Source: Fratercula arctica
Lineage: Eukaryota; Chordata; Aves; Charadriiformes; Alcidae
Direction of reading: 5' to 3'
Length of the DNA: 64,000 nucleotides
Assembly (NCBI GenBank): GCA_947846985.1
Contig: CANTUZ010000003.1
Coordinates: 94,764,674 to 94,828,673 of the forward strand
The stretch's first letter is position 1. The number at the start of each line of letters is the position of its first letter. Position numbers and translations under genes: made by a program. Of this stretch, positions 24,505 to 36,839 are shown in pieces. Under the pieces are notes generated by a model. It was not told the DNA's origin and did not search any database. It was given only the letters and a program-made list of their open reading frames with translations.

Positions 24505-24620
24505 GGTACATAGACCAGCCACAATGTTTCAAACAATTGATCCATCTAAAACAGTTTTCTGCCTTCATCAGTGACCATAAGCATGTTGCAGGGAAAAGAA
24601 GAGCATGACACACTGGTACG

Positions 24621-24755
24621 GTATGGTATGGTATGGTATGGCATGGCATGGCATGGCATGGCATGGCATGGCATGGTATGGTATGGTATGGTATGGTATG
24701 GTATGGTATGGTATGGTATGGTATGGTATGGTATGGTATGGTATGGTATGGTATG
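24621..24755. repeat. Block-structured pentamer array (GTATG)4(GCATG)7(GTATG)16
   Basis: Twenty-seven perfect 5-mers with no indels. The T/C variant units are arranged in pure blocks of 4, 7 and 16. Because 5 is not a multiple of 3 and no stop arises, open frames of about 70 codons (GMVWY-type and HTIPY-type) appear on both strands; they are artefacts. Confidence 0.97.
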
Positions 24756-25147
24756 TCCCTCCAAAGACTCTCACAGACTTATTTCAGCTCAGTGAATTTT
24801 TTGAGCTAGATGCGTTTTATCTGTGAAGTGAGACCTGATGGGACCCCTTGTCCAGTCTGCCCTCAGATTTATGTAAACTCCTTGGACACACAACCTACAC
24901 CCAGAAGGAGTTCTGCAGATACCTGTTGCATGAAGAGCCATCTTTTGCTTGACCTAGGTGCAGCTCCTACCAGATTTTTTTGGCACTCCTCATGTATTGG
25001 GAGAGCCAATTATTCCTGGACACCTCTTTATCCAGTTGTGATTTTGACAACCTCTGTCCCAGGTTCCCCCCCACACCTCAAGTTGTCTCTTTTCCACAAA
25101 CCTTCCTTATTAAATAATTAACTAATCATACATAATAATAACACTTC
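24756..25147. other. Unassigned sequence between array and CR1
   Basis: About 390 bases with no recognised family. The open frame starting near 24810 has no familiar domain. Confidence 0.45.
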
Positions 25148-26590
25148 ATAGAGTCATAGAATCATAGAATAGTCCAGGTTGGAAGGGACCTCAAAAGATC
25201 ATCCACTCTAACCTTTCATGGGAAAGGAAGCCTAGGTGAGATTATCTAACACGCTGTCCAGTCACATTTTGAAAAATTCCAGCAAAGGGCATTCTACCAT
25301 GCCCCTAGGGAGGTTGTTCCAGGGAATGATTGTTCTCACTGTAAAAGAATTCTTTCTTACATTGAGATGAAACCTTTACCAGCGCAACTTATACCCATTG
25401 CCCCTTGTCTTCTCCATGTGGCTCCTTGTGAAGAGAGCCTCCGTTCTTTTTATAACTGATGTCTAAGTACTGGCATACTGTGATGAAGTCCCCCTAAGCC
25501 TTCAGGGAGAAAGACCTAAGTCCTTATGTCTTTCTTCACAGGGCACGTTCTCAAGCCCTTTGACCATCTTCTTGGCCCTCCTTTGGACCCTCTTCAGTCT
25601 GTTTGCATCTTTCTTGTATTGTGGGGACCAAACCTGGGCACAGTACTCCAGGTGTGGCCTGACAAGCACTGAGTAGAGTGGGATGATCACATCTCTATCT
25701 CTGCTAGTAATGACCCTGCAGATGCAGCCCAGGATGTGATTTGCCTTTGTTGCTGTAGCACTGCACTGCTGACCCATGTTCAGCTTGTTGTCCACCAGGA
25801 CCTCCATGTCCCTTTCAGCAAGGCAGCTCCCCAGCCACACAGATCCTAGCCTGTACTGGGATCTTTGGTTATGTCAGCCCAGGTGCAGGAGTTTGCATTT
25901 GGCTTTGTTAAACTTTATACTGTTCTTCAAATCTGTCCAGATGTCTCTGTAAGATGTCTCACCCTTCTGAAGTGTCCACCTTAACATCCAGTTTAGTGTC
26001 ATCAGCAAATGCGATGAGGGGGCTTTCAGTCCCATCATCCAGGTCATTTATGAAGATGTTGAACAGCATGGGGCCCAGTATCAGTCCCTGGGGGACCCTA
26101 CTTGTGATGGGTTGCCAGCCTGAGTAAAAACCATTGATCACCACCCTCTCATACACGTCTCACATCCAGTCTGTATCTTGCCAATTTGTCCAGATGGAAG
26201 CTGTGGGAAACAGTGTTGAGCACTTCGCTGAAATCCAGGTAAACAACATCAACTGCTCTCCATGTCAACAGAAGGTGTCATTTTCTTGTAGAGGGTGATC
26301 AGGTTAGTCTGGCATTATTTGCGTTTGGCAAATCCACGTTGGTTTTTCCCAGTCACCTGCTTAATTTGGTTAGTAATGGTTTCTAGGAGGACTTATTCCA
26401 TTACTTTTCCATGAATTGAAGTAAGACCAGTGGACCTGTAGTTTCCTGTGTCCTCTTTTCGGCCCTTCTTGTAGTTGGGTAAGACATTTGCTCTCTTCCT
26501 ATCATCAGCGGTATCCCCTGATCTCCATGACTTAATTTCGTTAAGTGTTTTTGCTGTTCTTTTCAGTGTTGCCTTGGCCATGCTTTTAAA
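25148..26590 (-). mobile_element. CR1 LINE, about 1.45 kb, with RT active site
   Basis: The tail is at 25148 (GAGTCATAGAATCATAGAAT, then GGTTGGAAGGGACCTC). The minus-strand translation shows LGSCLAERDMEVLVDNKLN and ILGCICRVITSRDRDVIIPLYS (25640-25840). At 25960-26156 it shows [20 protein letters not shown] and the active-site box AFADDTKLD (25988-26014). Frames are broken between these blocks. It is 5'-truncated within RT near 26590. Confidence 0.9.
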
Positions 26591-27478
26591 AAAAAGTTTG
26601 TACCAATAGCAGACTGTGTCCCTGTTTGTCCCTTTCCCAGGGCAACATATTTTTAAAACTTTCTGTTTGTCCTGCTGCATAAGAAAAAGGCATATGTATG
26701 TATTCATCTTTATTTGCAGAATCTTTTCTTGGTATCAAGCAATGCATAATAAGGAATGAAAGCGAAAATATTCGTGTCATGTAAATCATGCTACAAGAAA
26801 CCAAACAAGTTGTGATTTACCAAGTTTACAAAAATTCATGTTATTATATTTTTATTACAACAAAGCCAATCTTACTTTAAAGTAATTAGATGAAATTCTT
26901 ATGAAGAACATCTAACTGTATTAGTCAAACTTGAAATGAATCAGCTATATTTCATACTGAATGTTGGTCCCTTTCTATTTTTCCACTATGAAGAATGGTA
27001 TTAATTTTCCAGCTAATTAGAATGCATCATAATTCTGAAGTCTAGCATCAAATTTTACTTTCTCTCCATGAATTTTAATTAAACAACCAACTCAGAGCAG
27101 ATTACAGCTTTGTGCAGAAGAACATTAAAAAGGGGTTGGAATAAATTCTCAGAAAATGTGCTTACCAAAGAATTCTGAATGCCTTAAGTCATAATGAATT
27201 GTCAAAAACATCAAATATTTTCATCTTAGAAGTATTCAATTAATGAGGAAAAGATATTTAAAAAATAACATATTTGATGATTGACAGAAAAAAAGGTTAA
27301 TATTATTTGTTAATAGTTTTAATGAGCTCCATCCCTAATGCATTTCAGGATATTTAGCAGATGCATTATATGCTTAAACTCTACAGAAATTTTGCAAATA
27401 TAAGGGTGTGCTCGTGATGACTATGTTACCGCCACTAAAGTAACAATTCCTCGGTCTACATTCAACACACTGTTATTG
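26591..27478. other. AT-rich unique sequence, no gene seen
   Basis: No repeat or exon recognised. Confidence 0.5.
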
Positions 27479-27856
27479 TGGGAGCAATTCCAGAGGAGGG
27501 CCACAAAGATGATCAGAGGGCTGGAGCATCTCTCCTATAAAGACAGGCTGAGAAAGCTGCGGTTGTTCAGCCTGGAGAAGAGAAGGCTCTGGGGAGACCT
27601 TATAGCAGCCTTCCAGTACTTAAAGGGGGACTACAGGAAAGATGGGGAGGGACTCTTTGTCAGGGAGTGTAGTGACAGGACAAGGAGTAATGGCTTTAAA
27701 CTGCAAGAGGGTAAATTTAGATTAGATATTAGGAAGAAATTCTTTACTGTGAGGGTGGTGAGACATGGAGATATGTTGCCCAGAGAAACTGTGGATGCCC
27801 CATCCCTGGTTGTGTTCAGGACCAGGCTGGATGGAGTTTTGAGCAACCTGGTATAG
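27476..27856 (+). pseudogene. CR1 ORF2 C-terminal fragment (open, 5'-truncated)
   Basis: An open frame of about 126 codons covers the C-terminal domain of CR1 ORF2. Recognisable blocks in order are RRATKMIRGLEHLSYKDRL, RLFSLEKRRLWGDLIAAFQYLKG, GFKLQEGKFRLDIRKKFFTV and RTRLDGVLSNLV before the stop. No polymerase active site is present, so it cannot retrotranspose. The intact frame suggests a moderately young copy, but there is no sign of expression or host use. Confidence 0.85.
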
Positions 27857-27950
27857 TGGAAGGTGTCCCTTTCCACGGCAGGGGAGTTTGAACTAGATAA
27901 TCTTTAAGGTTCCTTCCAACTCTAACCATCCTTTGATTTTATGATTCTAT
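27479..27950 (+). mobile_element. CR1 LINE 3' end, plus strand
   Basis: It reads as the final part of ORF2, then the 3' UTR (CAACCTGGTATAGTGGAAGG and the AACTAGATAATCTTTAAGG block), ending ATTTTATGATTCTAT at 27950. Only 27 bases separate its 3' end from the 3' end of the next, oppositely oriented CR1. Confidence 0.92.
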
Positions 27951-27977
27951 TTCAATAGAACAGAAATTGAATCATTT

Positions 27978-29455
27978 AGAATCATAAATTAATTTAGGTT
28001 GGAAGGAACCTTTAAAGGTGATCTACTCCAATACCCCTGCAATGAGCAGGGACATCTTCAACTAGATCAGGTTACTCAGAGCCATGTCCAACCTGACCTT
28101 GAGTACTTCGACAAATACCATGGCATCTACCACCTCACTGGGCAACCTGTTCCAGCGTTTCACCACCCTCATTCTGAAAAATTTCTTCTTCAGAGTCTGA
28201 ATCAACCCTCTTTTTTTTAAAACCATTATTCCTTGTTCAATCGCAACAGCACCTGCTAAAAAGTTTGTCCCAGTCTTTCTCATAAGGTCCCTTTAAATAC
28301 TGAAAGGCCACAATAAGGTCTTCCCAGAGCCTTCTCTTCTCCATGCTGAAGAACCCCAGCTCTCTCAGACTGTCCTCATAGGAGAGGTGCTCCAGCCCTT
28401 TGATCATTTTTGCGGCTCTCCATTGGACTCACTCCAACAGGTCCATGTCCTTCCTGTGCTGAGGACTCCAGAGCAGGACGCAATACTCCAGGTGGGGTCT
28501 CACCAGAGCACAGTAGAGGGGCAGAATCACCTACCTTTATGTGCTGGCCACGTTTCTTTTGATGCAGCCCAGGATGTGGTTGGCTTTCTGGTCTGCGAGC
28601 GTACATTGTCTGCTTATGTCCAGTTTTTCATCCACCAGTACCCCCAAGTCCTTCTCCTCAGAGCTGCTCTCAATCCCTTCATTCCCCAGCTGTATTGATA
28701 CTGGGGGTTGCCCTGACCCATGTGCAGGACCTTGCACTGTGCCTTGTTGAACCTCATGAGGTTCACACGAGTCCACTTCTTGAGCCTGTCCATGTCCTTC
28801 TGGATGACATCCCGTCCCTCAGATGTGTCAACTGCACCACTTAGCTTGGTGTCATCTGAAAACTTGATGAGGGTGCACTTGATCCCACTGTCTATGTCAT
28901 TGATGAATATATTGAACAGTGCCGGTCCCAGTACAGACCCCTGAGGAACACCACTCATCACTGATCTCTACCTGGTGATTGAGCTGTTGACCACTATCCT
29001 CTGGATGCAACGATCCAACCAATTCCTCATCCACCAAACAGTCCACCCATCAAATCTCTATGTCTCAAATTTAGAGAACAGGATATTTGGGGGGACCATG
29101 TCAAAGGCCTTACAGAAGTCCAGATAGATGAAATCTGTAGCTCTTCCCTTGTCCACTGATGTAGTCACTCCATCACAGAATGCTACAAGGTTGGTCAAGC
29201 AGTACCTGCCCTTGGTGAAGCCATGCTGGCTGTCTTGAATCACCTCCCTGTGCTTGATGTGCCTTAGCATAACTTCTAGGAGGATCTGTTCCATGATCTT
29301 CCCAGGCATAGATGTGAGACTGGCAGGTCAGTAGTTACCAGGGTCCTCCTTTCTAACCTTTTTAAACATGGGTGCAATGTTTCCCTTTTTCCAGTCACCA
29401 GGGATTTCACTTGACTGCCATGGCTTTCCTTTATATAGCCTTCTGGGATAGCCTA
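27978..29455 (-). mobile_element. CR1 LINE, about 1.48 kb, with RT active site
   Basis: The tail starts at 27978 (AGAATCATAAATTAATTTAGG, then GTTGGAAGGAACC). Minus-strand blocks in order toward the 5' end are ILGCIKRNV (near 28565), [21 protein letters not shown] with active site [10 protein letters not shown] (about 28841-28960), and [19 protein letters not shown] with [20 protein letters not shown] (29060-29260). Frameshifts separate the blocks. It is 5'-truncated near 29455. Confidence 0.92.
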
Positions 29456-32400
29456 ATACATACATTCATTTTCAAATAAGTAAAAGCTATTCCCTACCTG
29501 ATTTTAAGAATCCCATTTAGCTGCTAAAGTTAAAAGCTTGTATACTCCCTGTTGCCAGTGAAGACTGAGGAAGCAAAAGAAGAGAGAGGAGGAGAGCTGG
29601 AGGGAGAGAGGCATCTCCATGTGATTTAGAAACCCAAAGCTCAATGCCTAAAATGGAGGACATGAATTCCTTCATGGTTTTGTTCTTTTCTTTAAAAAAA
29701 ACCCAAAACATTATAATGAGACCAGATGTAGGTCTTTGAGAACAGAGTGGAACCAAAAGCTATCTCCATCATAAAAATACATATATATTATAAAAGCTAT
29801 CTTCATTTCAGACAGAGTTCTCCCAAGTTATACAGGGATCTGTTTTGCTCCAGCAATGCTTCCACCAACAGAAGCATATGACAGGATATGAAATGGAAAG
29901 TAACAGCATTTGATATTTGAGAAAATTTGAATTTATTTGTTTTTTTAACTTTTTAAATGATAAAGAACAATGATATTGCTTAAGATATAATAAAGAGAAC
30001 ACAGAGAATACGGAGAATTATCTGTTCCAGCATTTCCTTGCTAACTGCATTATAAAAAATAAACTATCATACTCCCTAGTCACAATTTGTTGTGATCTTG
30101 CTGAGGGGCAGTATTGCAGTGGGCACTGAGGGGAATAGTTAATAATCAACATTTTTATATATTTAATTTGGAATGGATGTATCGCATTTGAAACAATAAA
30201 GGCTGTAATTTCTCTAGATTCTGTAACTCTTGAAATGACAGACTGGAAAACAATGCAAGAGAGAAACTGAATGTCTTTCTGTCTTGAAGCTAAGGCACAT
30301 CGAGGACAGGGAGGTGATTCAAGACAAAGAGAATTGACTTGATAAAACTTGAGATTAGAAAAGTTAGATACTAGGGACTTATAGTAGGCAAAGGTTTTAA
30401 AATGTGGATTTTTTCACATTTACATTCAATACAGACACTTATATTCCTCTTTTATACATAAAAGGATAAGTTAAGGGCAACGAGTTCAATGATTTTGTCT
30501 TAATCCATATCTTTCATTTTACCCAAAGGGATATTTAAACTTTGTTTTAGAATATGTATTAAGTCAGCCCCCACAAGCACTACTATGAATAAGCTTTTGC
30601 CAGTATGTATATAAATCTCAAGAAACTGGATATGCCATACTTCAGGCATAACATTTTGCTCTAATCTGAACCTGCCTGGTCTGGATCAAAATGTAAACGC
30701 TTGACACAAGTGTAGTGAGCTATTATTACAGTCAATGTTTGTGTCTTGACATGCATGTGCCTGTGTACACACCACGCTCAGATACACAGTCTTAGATATG
30801 CATGCAGAATTCTAATACAGGAACATGTACACTTCAGATTTTTTCTTCTTTATAGACAGAATTAATTATAAATAGACTTTTTCCCCCTTCTCTTAAGGTT
30901 TATCACACTCAGTGGGTTACTTACCACTGTTTTAGAAGGACTCCTTTTGACTGTGGAAGCAATATTACTGATTCTTGTTTATTGCAGAATTTAAAGTGTT
31001 CCACTATACCCTGGGACTTCCCCTCCAGCAGGGCCTATATTCCTAGATTTCTGTACATCACTACTAGTAAGACAATGAATACTGACTAGTACTGCTGCTA
31101 TACTGATCCCAGTGACACAAAAATAACTACCTTTGTATATTATTACAATTTTTCTGTCACTTTGTTTTTCTTGTTGCCAAAGGGAAATTTCCTATGTGCT
31201 CATACAGCTGAGAAGAGTGGAGTTACTAAGTCTTATGTTGTATGTCTCCCATAGTTGGATACTTTCTGTGAGTTCCCTTTTTCTTTTGAAGTCTTGATCA
31301 AACATTGAGTTTGCAGCATATATGTAACACATGTCATTAACCCTACTGAGAATTGACACAGAGAAATAATGTTGTCTGACGTTCTTTTCCAATGTAGGTC
31401 TTAGAGCTATCATATTTTGTTGCCTATTCTATGGTTTCTGTTCTTGTAATTTGATAATTGTATTTTTAAAAATCTGAAGAAATAATTAAAGTTTGGGAGA
31501 AGTAGGTTACAGGCTTTCCCTCCTTCTCCAATTTTTTTTTTCTATTTCATCAAGTCATGATGAAAACTCCGACACACTACATTTACTTCCTGTCCAGAAG
31601 AAACCTAAAACACACTCATCGTTCATTTTGTTCTAATCTAGAATATCTGCATTAAAGTTGTTCTGTTGTGTTAAAATATCCATTTCTCCTTATCATATAT
31701 TTTGTATTTATTTTAATTTTAATAGATGCACATGCATTAAACTAGCAGGAATGAACTCAGTGTTGAAAGCCTCATGTTGCCTTTTGATTTTTCTGCTCTG
31801 TGTTCCACCATTTGACATGACAAAGGGCTTTGGGTTTTTTGTCATTCAGAGGAAAGCCCTGTTATCTCTTTGGCGCTGGACTGCCACCATACAGTACCAC
31901 ATATATATATATATATAGCACTGTGGTTAACACTGGCCATTAAAGAAAAGATTAAGTAGACTATTGCACACAACAGATTCTGTGCTTGACATTCATCATA
32001 TAGACTGCCAAAAAACCTCTTCAATTCCACTTATGAACTTATTAATGACAATCAATAACTTCAGTGTATATTACTGATGTACAATCCAATCCTCTTCTTA
32101 CTGTTTTCAGAAGGTCCAGATTGAGTTTTATGATATATATTTTCTATTATCAATGATATTGTATTTCTCTTACTAGTATAGTAATTATTACGGAAATACA
32201 ATTGAGTCTGTTCAAATCTCATATGTTAAGAAAGGGATTTCTAATGAGTAATTTACGTTGATGATAAAGATTACAGAATTATCCAGAATTATCATTTACA
32301 GAAAAGTGTCCAGCTCACCAGTTATAAATTAAATAGGCCCACTATAAAGAACCTTGACCAATAATGTTACCAAAGGGATTATTTCTACAGGTGATCTACG

Positions 32401-32640
32401 ATTATTATTTTTTATTATTATTAATATTATTTGAAAACTTCTACAATAGGGAAATTTTGTTCTGGATCAGACTGCCCTTTCATTTTTCCAAAGGGTATCG
32501 ATAAAACCAGCATCAATATTTGTTTCTAGTACGAGGGACCTCACTCCATGACCCAATAGTGTCTTACCTCTCTGTTTTCTCTAAACATAGTTTAGATGCG
32601 AAGAGATAAAAGTAATGTTTAAATAACAGCATAAACCAAG
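29456..32640. other. AT-rich unique sequence, no gene seen
   Basis: About 3.2 kb without a recognised family. A short (AT)n run lies at 31901-31917. The polypeptide-like frames are short and hydrophobic. Confidence 0.5.
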
Positions 32641-32800
32641 TAAATCATTTAGGCTAGAAGAGACTTCTAGTGGTTACGCAGTCCAATCCCATGCTGAGAG
32701 CAGGATTAACTTAGATCAGACTGCTCAGGACCTTGTCCAGCTGTGTTTTGAAGCACGCATCTAAAGGATTTATCTAAAGCATATTCCTTCTGGTGTAGAT
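32641..32800 (-). mobile_element. Old CR1 3'-end fragment
   Basis: TCATTTAGGCTAGAAGAGAC, then CAGTCCAATCCCATGCTGAG, and AGACTGCTCAGGACCTTGTCCAG near 32718-32741 match the 3' end of an older CR1 subfamily in antisense. The terminal repeat is worn. Confidence 0.75.
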
Positions 32801-33355
32801 ACCTAATTTAAAAGTTACAGATACATCCATGAGACTCAATCTTTGCTCAGTTTATCTCTCTTTCAAAATTCCTAATTTCTTTTTAGCTTGAACCTGGCAA
32901 CAGACTTCAATTAACTTCACATCTTCAACAGGATTTCATGGCAATCTATTAAATTTTCAAAGTGTCATGAGCCTATCCCTTCCTTATTTTCATATGTAGT
33001 AATTAATATAACTTTCCAAGGAAGGAGATGAATAAGAACAGAACTATGAAGCCAGTAGAAATTAGTTTCCTGTATCTATTGCTTCCAGATTAAAAGCAGA
33101 TTCCCTTAGAGTGGACGTAGTTTCTCTGCATAAAGCAACCGTCACATAACAAACACTGTTATTTATACCAGTGTTGAAACCACACTGTTCATAGAGGTAT
33201 TTTTCCAGAACTAATCTCAGCCTCTCAGCTTGTAGTGTAGATGTATCATCAGGCTGTCTTCTTCATCCTGTAACCTGCACAGACCTTCATTTCCTTAACA
33301 TCAGACCCTACATCCAAGCGAAGAAAAAAGACAGAGCAGACCAGGGTAGGGGGTT

Positions 33356-33610
33356 TGTTATATTCAGTATCCAGTTACGGGTAAAAGGGAGCACACCAGA
33401 TATACAAAGATAACAGCTGTTTATTGGTCCTGTTAACTTTTGCATAGTTGAAGAGTCCTGATTGTCTAGCACAGGAAAACTTCAGGAACAAAATGGGAAG
33501 AACTGTTGCACAAATCAGCTGCTGCGTCCTGAGCCCTTTGTCAGGGGAGTGAGGTGTTTGTGGTGGGGACCTCTCCCAGTCTAGGGTCCACCCATCCCTA
33601 TGTTTCTGCA
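33356..33610 (-). mobile_element. Possible short LTR (unassigned)
   Basis: Read on the minus strand it runs from TGCAGAAACATAGGG to GAATATAACA (TG...CA ends). It contains a canonical AATAAA in GACCAATAAACAGCTGTT near 33416-33433, with an R-like CTTTGTATATCTGGTGTGCT block after it. It ends exactly where the following CR1 fragment begins. No clear target duplication was found, so this is a tentative call. Confidence 0.35.
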
Positions 33611-33787
33611 TTGGAACAGGCTGGCCAGGGAAGTGGTTGAGTCATCATCCCTGGAGGTGTTTAAAAGACACATAGATGTAGTACTGAGGGACATGGTTTA
33701 GTGGTAACTTGGCAGTGCTAGGTTAACGGTTGGACTTGATGATCATAAAGTTCTCTTCCAACCAAAATGATTCTATGATTCTATGAT
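33611..33787 (+). mobile_element. CR1 LINE 3' end, plus strand
   Basis: TTGGAACAGGCTGGCCAGGG through GGCAGTGCTAGGTTAACGGT to GATTCTATGATTCTATGATT. The TTAACGGTTGGACTTGATGATC signature is shared with the CR1 at 60.9-62.3 kb, so both belong to the same CR1 subfamily. Confidence 0.93.
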
Positions 33788-33801
33788 TTCTCCGTCACTG
33801 T

Positions 33802-34110
33802 CCTCTTCCTTATCCCAGGCTGCCAGCTGCAGCCTAGCCATGACCTCCAGCCCCCCAGCCGCAGGCACACAAAGGGCTGTGGTTTGTCAGGCAGTGACTG
33901 CGCTGGTGGGTGTCGCCCCTCTCCAGCAGGGTCACCCCAGAGCTGCAGGTGGAGCAGGGGAGGCAGCATTTGCTGGCCCCAGTGCAGGGGTTAAACCAGT
34001 GACACCCAGCTCAGGCCAGGGTGAGCCCGAGCCCCTGCAATGCCGGGTCAGCGCACAGCTGGGGCATCCCCCTGCTGAGGGCAGAAATCATATTTACAGG
34101 GTTACAGTCT
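33802..34110 (+). repeat. Unidentified GC-rich interspersed repeat, copy A
   Basis: About 309 bp, markedly GC-rich against its AT-rich surroundings. It aligns by eye with the minus-strand copies at 38535 and 44187. Shared landmarks in order are CCAGCTGCAGC, GGCTGTGGTTTGTCAGGCAG, GGGGTTAAACCAGTGACACC, CAGCTCAGGCC, GGTCAGCGCACAGCTG and CATATTTACAGGGTTACAGT. One frame reads AGVKPVTPSSGQGEPEPLQC and is conserved in the other copies. It immediately follows a CR1 3' end. I do not recognise the family. Confidence 0.75.
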
Positions 34111-34789
34111 CCACCAGCTGCCCTGCCAATCAGGCCTTGTTGCAAGTGAAGATGCAGAGTTCTTCTGGCTGCACATTTCATAGTGAGACAGCAACCCAGG
34201 GATGAAAATCTTGACTGTAGAATGAGGGGACTGAATATTAATTACTTCAGCATTCATCTTTCATCGGCCTCTACTCTTCCCTTCACCTTGCCATACTCTT
34301 TGGCAAGGAGGCACATTGTAAGAAGTCAGTAAGAAAGTATTAAGAAGGTTTAAACATGTCTCAACTGAATACACTTTGAAGAAAGTGCCTTTAGCAGTCA
34401 GCTAGCAAGGGCTTTGTGAAAAAGAAACCCTAAAATATATTTCTCAAGGATCCTTAGTGGTCAAGATTACCTACCTTTATATCGACAAGGTTTTTGTTCA
34501 TCAACAACAGGTTTTCTCCTGCTTTGCTCCACATCCATGCAGCAGAAGTTATAAAACGCTACCTTTATTATTTTGTAGTGTTTTACCCTCTTTGGAAGGA
34601 TGTAACTAAGCAAAATGCAAGGTCATTGAGAAGGCACAACAGGTATTCTGCTGAGCAACATCAGGATTTCTCTGCACCTTTTCCGTAGCATGCACTTCAC
34701 AGTGCACTGGTAGGTATATAAATATAAATAATAAAACTTCATGCAACGCATAAAAAGGCAGAAGATACCTGACACTGGGTGTATTGGAA
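34111..34789. other. Unassigned sequence
   Basis: The first 90 bases are still GC-rich and may extend the preceding repeat. The rest is AT-rich with nothing recognised. Confidence 0.45.
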
Positions 34790-35115
34790 TAAGGAATGAT
34801 GGGAACAATTAGACAGGATAGTAAAATAGAAGAGGAGTTAAATTAATTTTTTGCATCTGTCTTTACTATCAAGGGCTACAGGGAAATCACTCTTCCAAGG
34901 GCAATTTTCATGGGAAATTATACTATGGCCTTAACAAAATGATAGCCTCCAAGGAGAAAGTTATAGAGCAACTTTAAAAACTTAAGTGTAGTAAATCACT
35001 AAAATCAGATAATATTCATCTGAGGGTTATGAAGGAAATTAAGTGTGAAATAGAGGAGTTACTGGCAAAGGTATGCAGCATATCATTAAAAAAGGAACTA
35101 ATCCACAGGCTAAAA
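34790..35115 (+). mobile_element. Very old CR1/L3-like LINE fragment (RT N-terminal region)
   Basis: Plus-strand ATTTTTTGCATCTGTCTTTAC (near 34847), ATAATATTCATCTGAGGGTTATGAAGG (near 35008-35035) and GAGGAGTTACTGGCAAAGGT match the conserved block that encodes an SKS..DNIHPRVLKE-like motif at the start of CR1-clade reverse transcriptase. It resembles turtle-type ancient CR1 more than the young avian subfamilies. Many substitutions and indels. Confidence 0.65.
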
Positions 35116-36839
35116 AGTCACTATGATGGTTCTTGGCTTTGGAAAAACCTACTCTTTGTATAGTTTTTACATCATAATGCCTAGGGAAACCCCCGAGTAA
35201 CATAAGTACTTGGGACTGAGAGTACTCTTCTACTAAAGCAGTCCTTTACCACATGCTGTACACCACATACAGCTTCATTAAGTTCACCATACTGTAAAGA
35301 TATTGAAAACATAACCCTAAAAAGAGAAAGTAATCTAATAAAAAAATAATTCATTTGAAGGCTTCTGACTGCATAACATAGTATGAGAACATAGCAGATT
35401 TTACAAAATTACAATGTAATCTTCTATATAAAATTCAAAAGCATTTATCAGTACAAGAGAGAAATAATAACAAAACAAAACAAAAAGCTTGTTTAAAACA
35501 AATCATTTGTTAAAAAAATCAAAACTACTGATCCACAGTTGAAGATGAATCACAGTTGAGACATCTTTTTGGAAAAAACAGATAATTTGATGAAAAATGC
35601 ATTTCCATAGTCTTTGAAATATTCAGAAGTTCAGGCTATAACCCCTGTATGGTTTTAGTCATGTTTTATGTTTGGAGATTTTTTGTCTTAGTCTCCAAAT
35701 CCAAATTAGCCCTTTTAACCTAATAGTTTAAGAGTCTTGATAATCTTCCAGTGCTTCGAAAAAGATTTAGGTTTCCTCTTCTGCCATCCACTTCTATGGA
35801 TTTGAATACCACCTTTATATGAGGTTATCCTATGAAATCATCAATACGGTATTTTAGCATGGATCTTCCACAGTCTGAGAGACACTGTTGTTCTTTCTAT
35901 ATACTACTTCTTTTTTCATACCTCAAATATAGAGATTACAGGTATATTCTCTCCCCCTTTTTTTCTTACAGAACATTAAAATATTTCCTAAGCTTTAGTG
36001 CATTAGCACCAACGATTTTAAAAGTCTTCTGAATATATTCTCCTATGGTAGCTAAAACACCATCCTGGCAAGTCCTGCTTCAGGTTCCCTCAATCAGAAA
36101 AGGGATCTGAGGACAAGAGCATGATTCAATTTGGGATTAAGACACCCTCATAAGGTTGACTAAAAGTGTATGTTTTATAGGCCTGTTAGAGTCAGTAAAG
36201 ACCAAAGACCAAGACATTAAAAGCAAGACTCAATTCCTGAAACAATGTCACCTCAAGCCCTTTGAACTTGGCTGGGGGGGCCCACCTGGCTTCCATCTGT
36301 CTGTCTAGAAAAGCAGGGAACAACCTAGTGGCACCAGAAGCCTATGCTAAAACAAATGAACTGAGACATAAAATCAATATTTTGTTTTCACTAGATCTCC
36401 ATGTTTAAAATAGAAATTTAAACAAGAAAACGTTGCTAAAGACACCTAAATTGAGGCTATTAGTCTCAAACTGAGTTCCAATATTGATCTTTCATTTCCA
36501 ATAAACATTTTTAGCTCTGGAGTATTTTACAAAGGAAAATGCACTGTGGTTTCTCTTTAATTTTTTTTTTAATTACACCTAGGTCTACTCTGCTATTTCT
36601 ATTTCTGCTATAACTACATCATAAAATATGCCATCAAAATAGGTGTTGTACCAGAGGCCTGCATACAATGCATATGACTGGTCAGTTGCATTTAAAAAAC
36701 ATACTCCCCAAATAACCAGTAAAGCAAAGGAAGCAAACAAAAATACCCCAAACAAAAAACCAAACAAACAAAAAAAACCCAGAAACCCATCAAAACCCCA
36801 CAACCAATTCTTCACAAACCAGAAGTGATGTGACTTAAA
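35116..36839. other. AT-rich unique sequence, no gene seen
   Basis: Nothing recognised apart from an A/C-rich low-complexity stretch at 36722-36830. Confidence 0.5.

Noticed and set aside
24621..24755. Regular array considered as CRISPR-like
   Set aside because: The units are 5 bp with no spacers, and the genome is eukaryotic.
24546..24826. Overlapping open frames on both strands of GMVWY, HTIPY and AWHGM type
   Set aside because: Products of the 5-bp array, which is open in all frames; not proteins.
33783..34205. 140-codon frame as a host gene
   Set aside because: It starts in a CR1 tail and lies over the three-copy repeat. It is kept only as evidence of a shared frame in that repeat.
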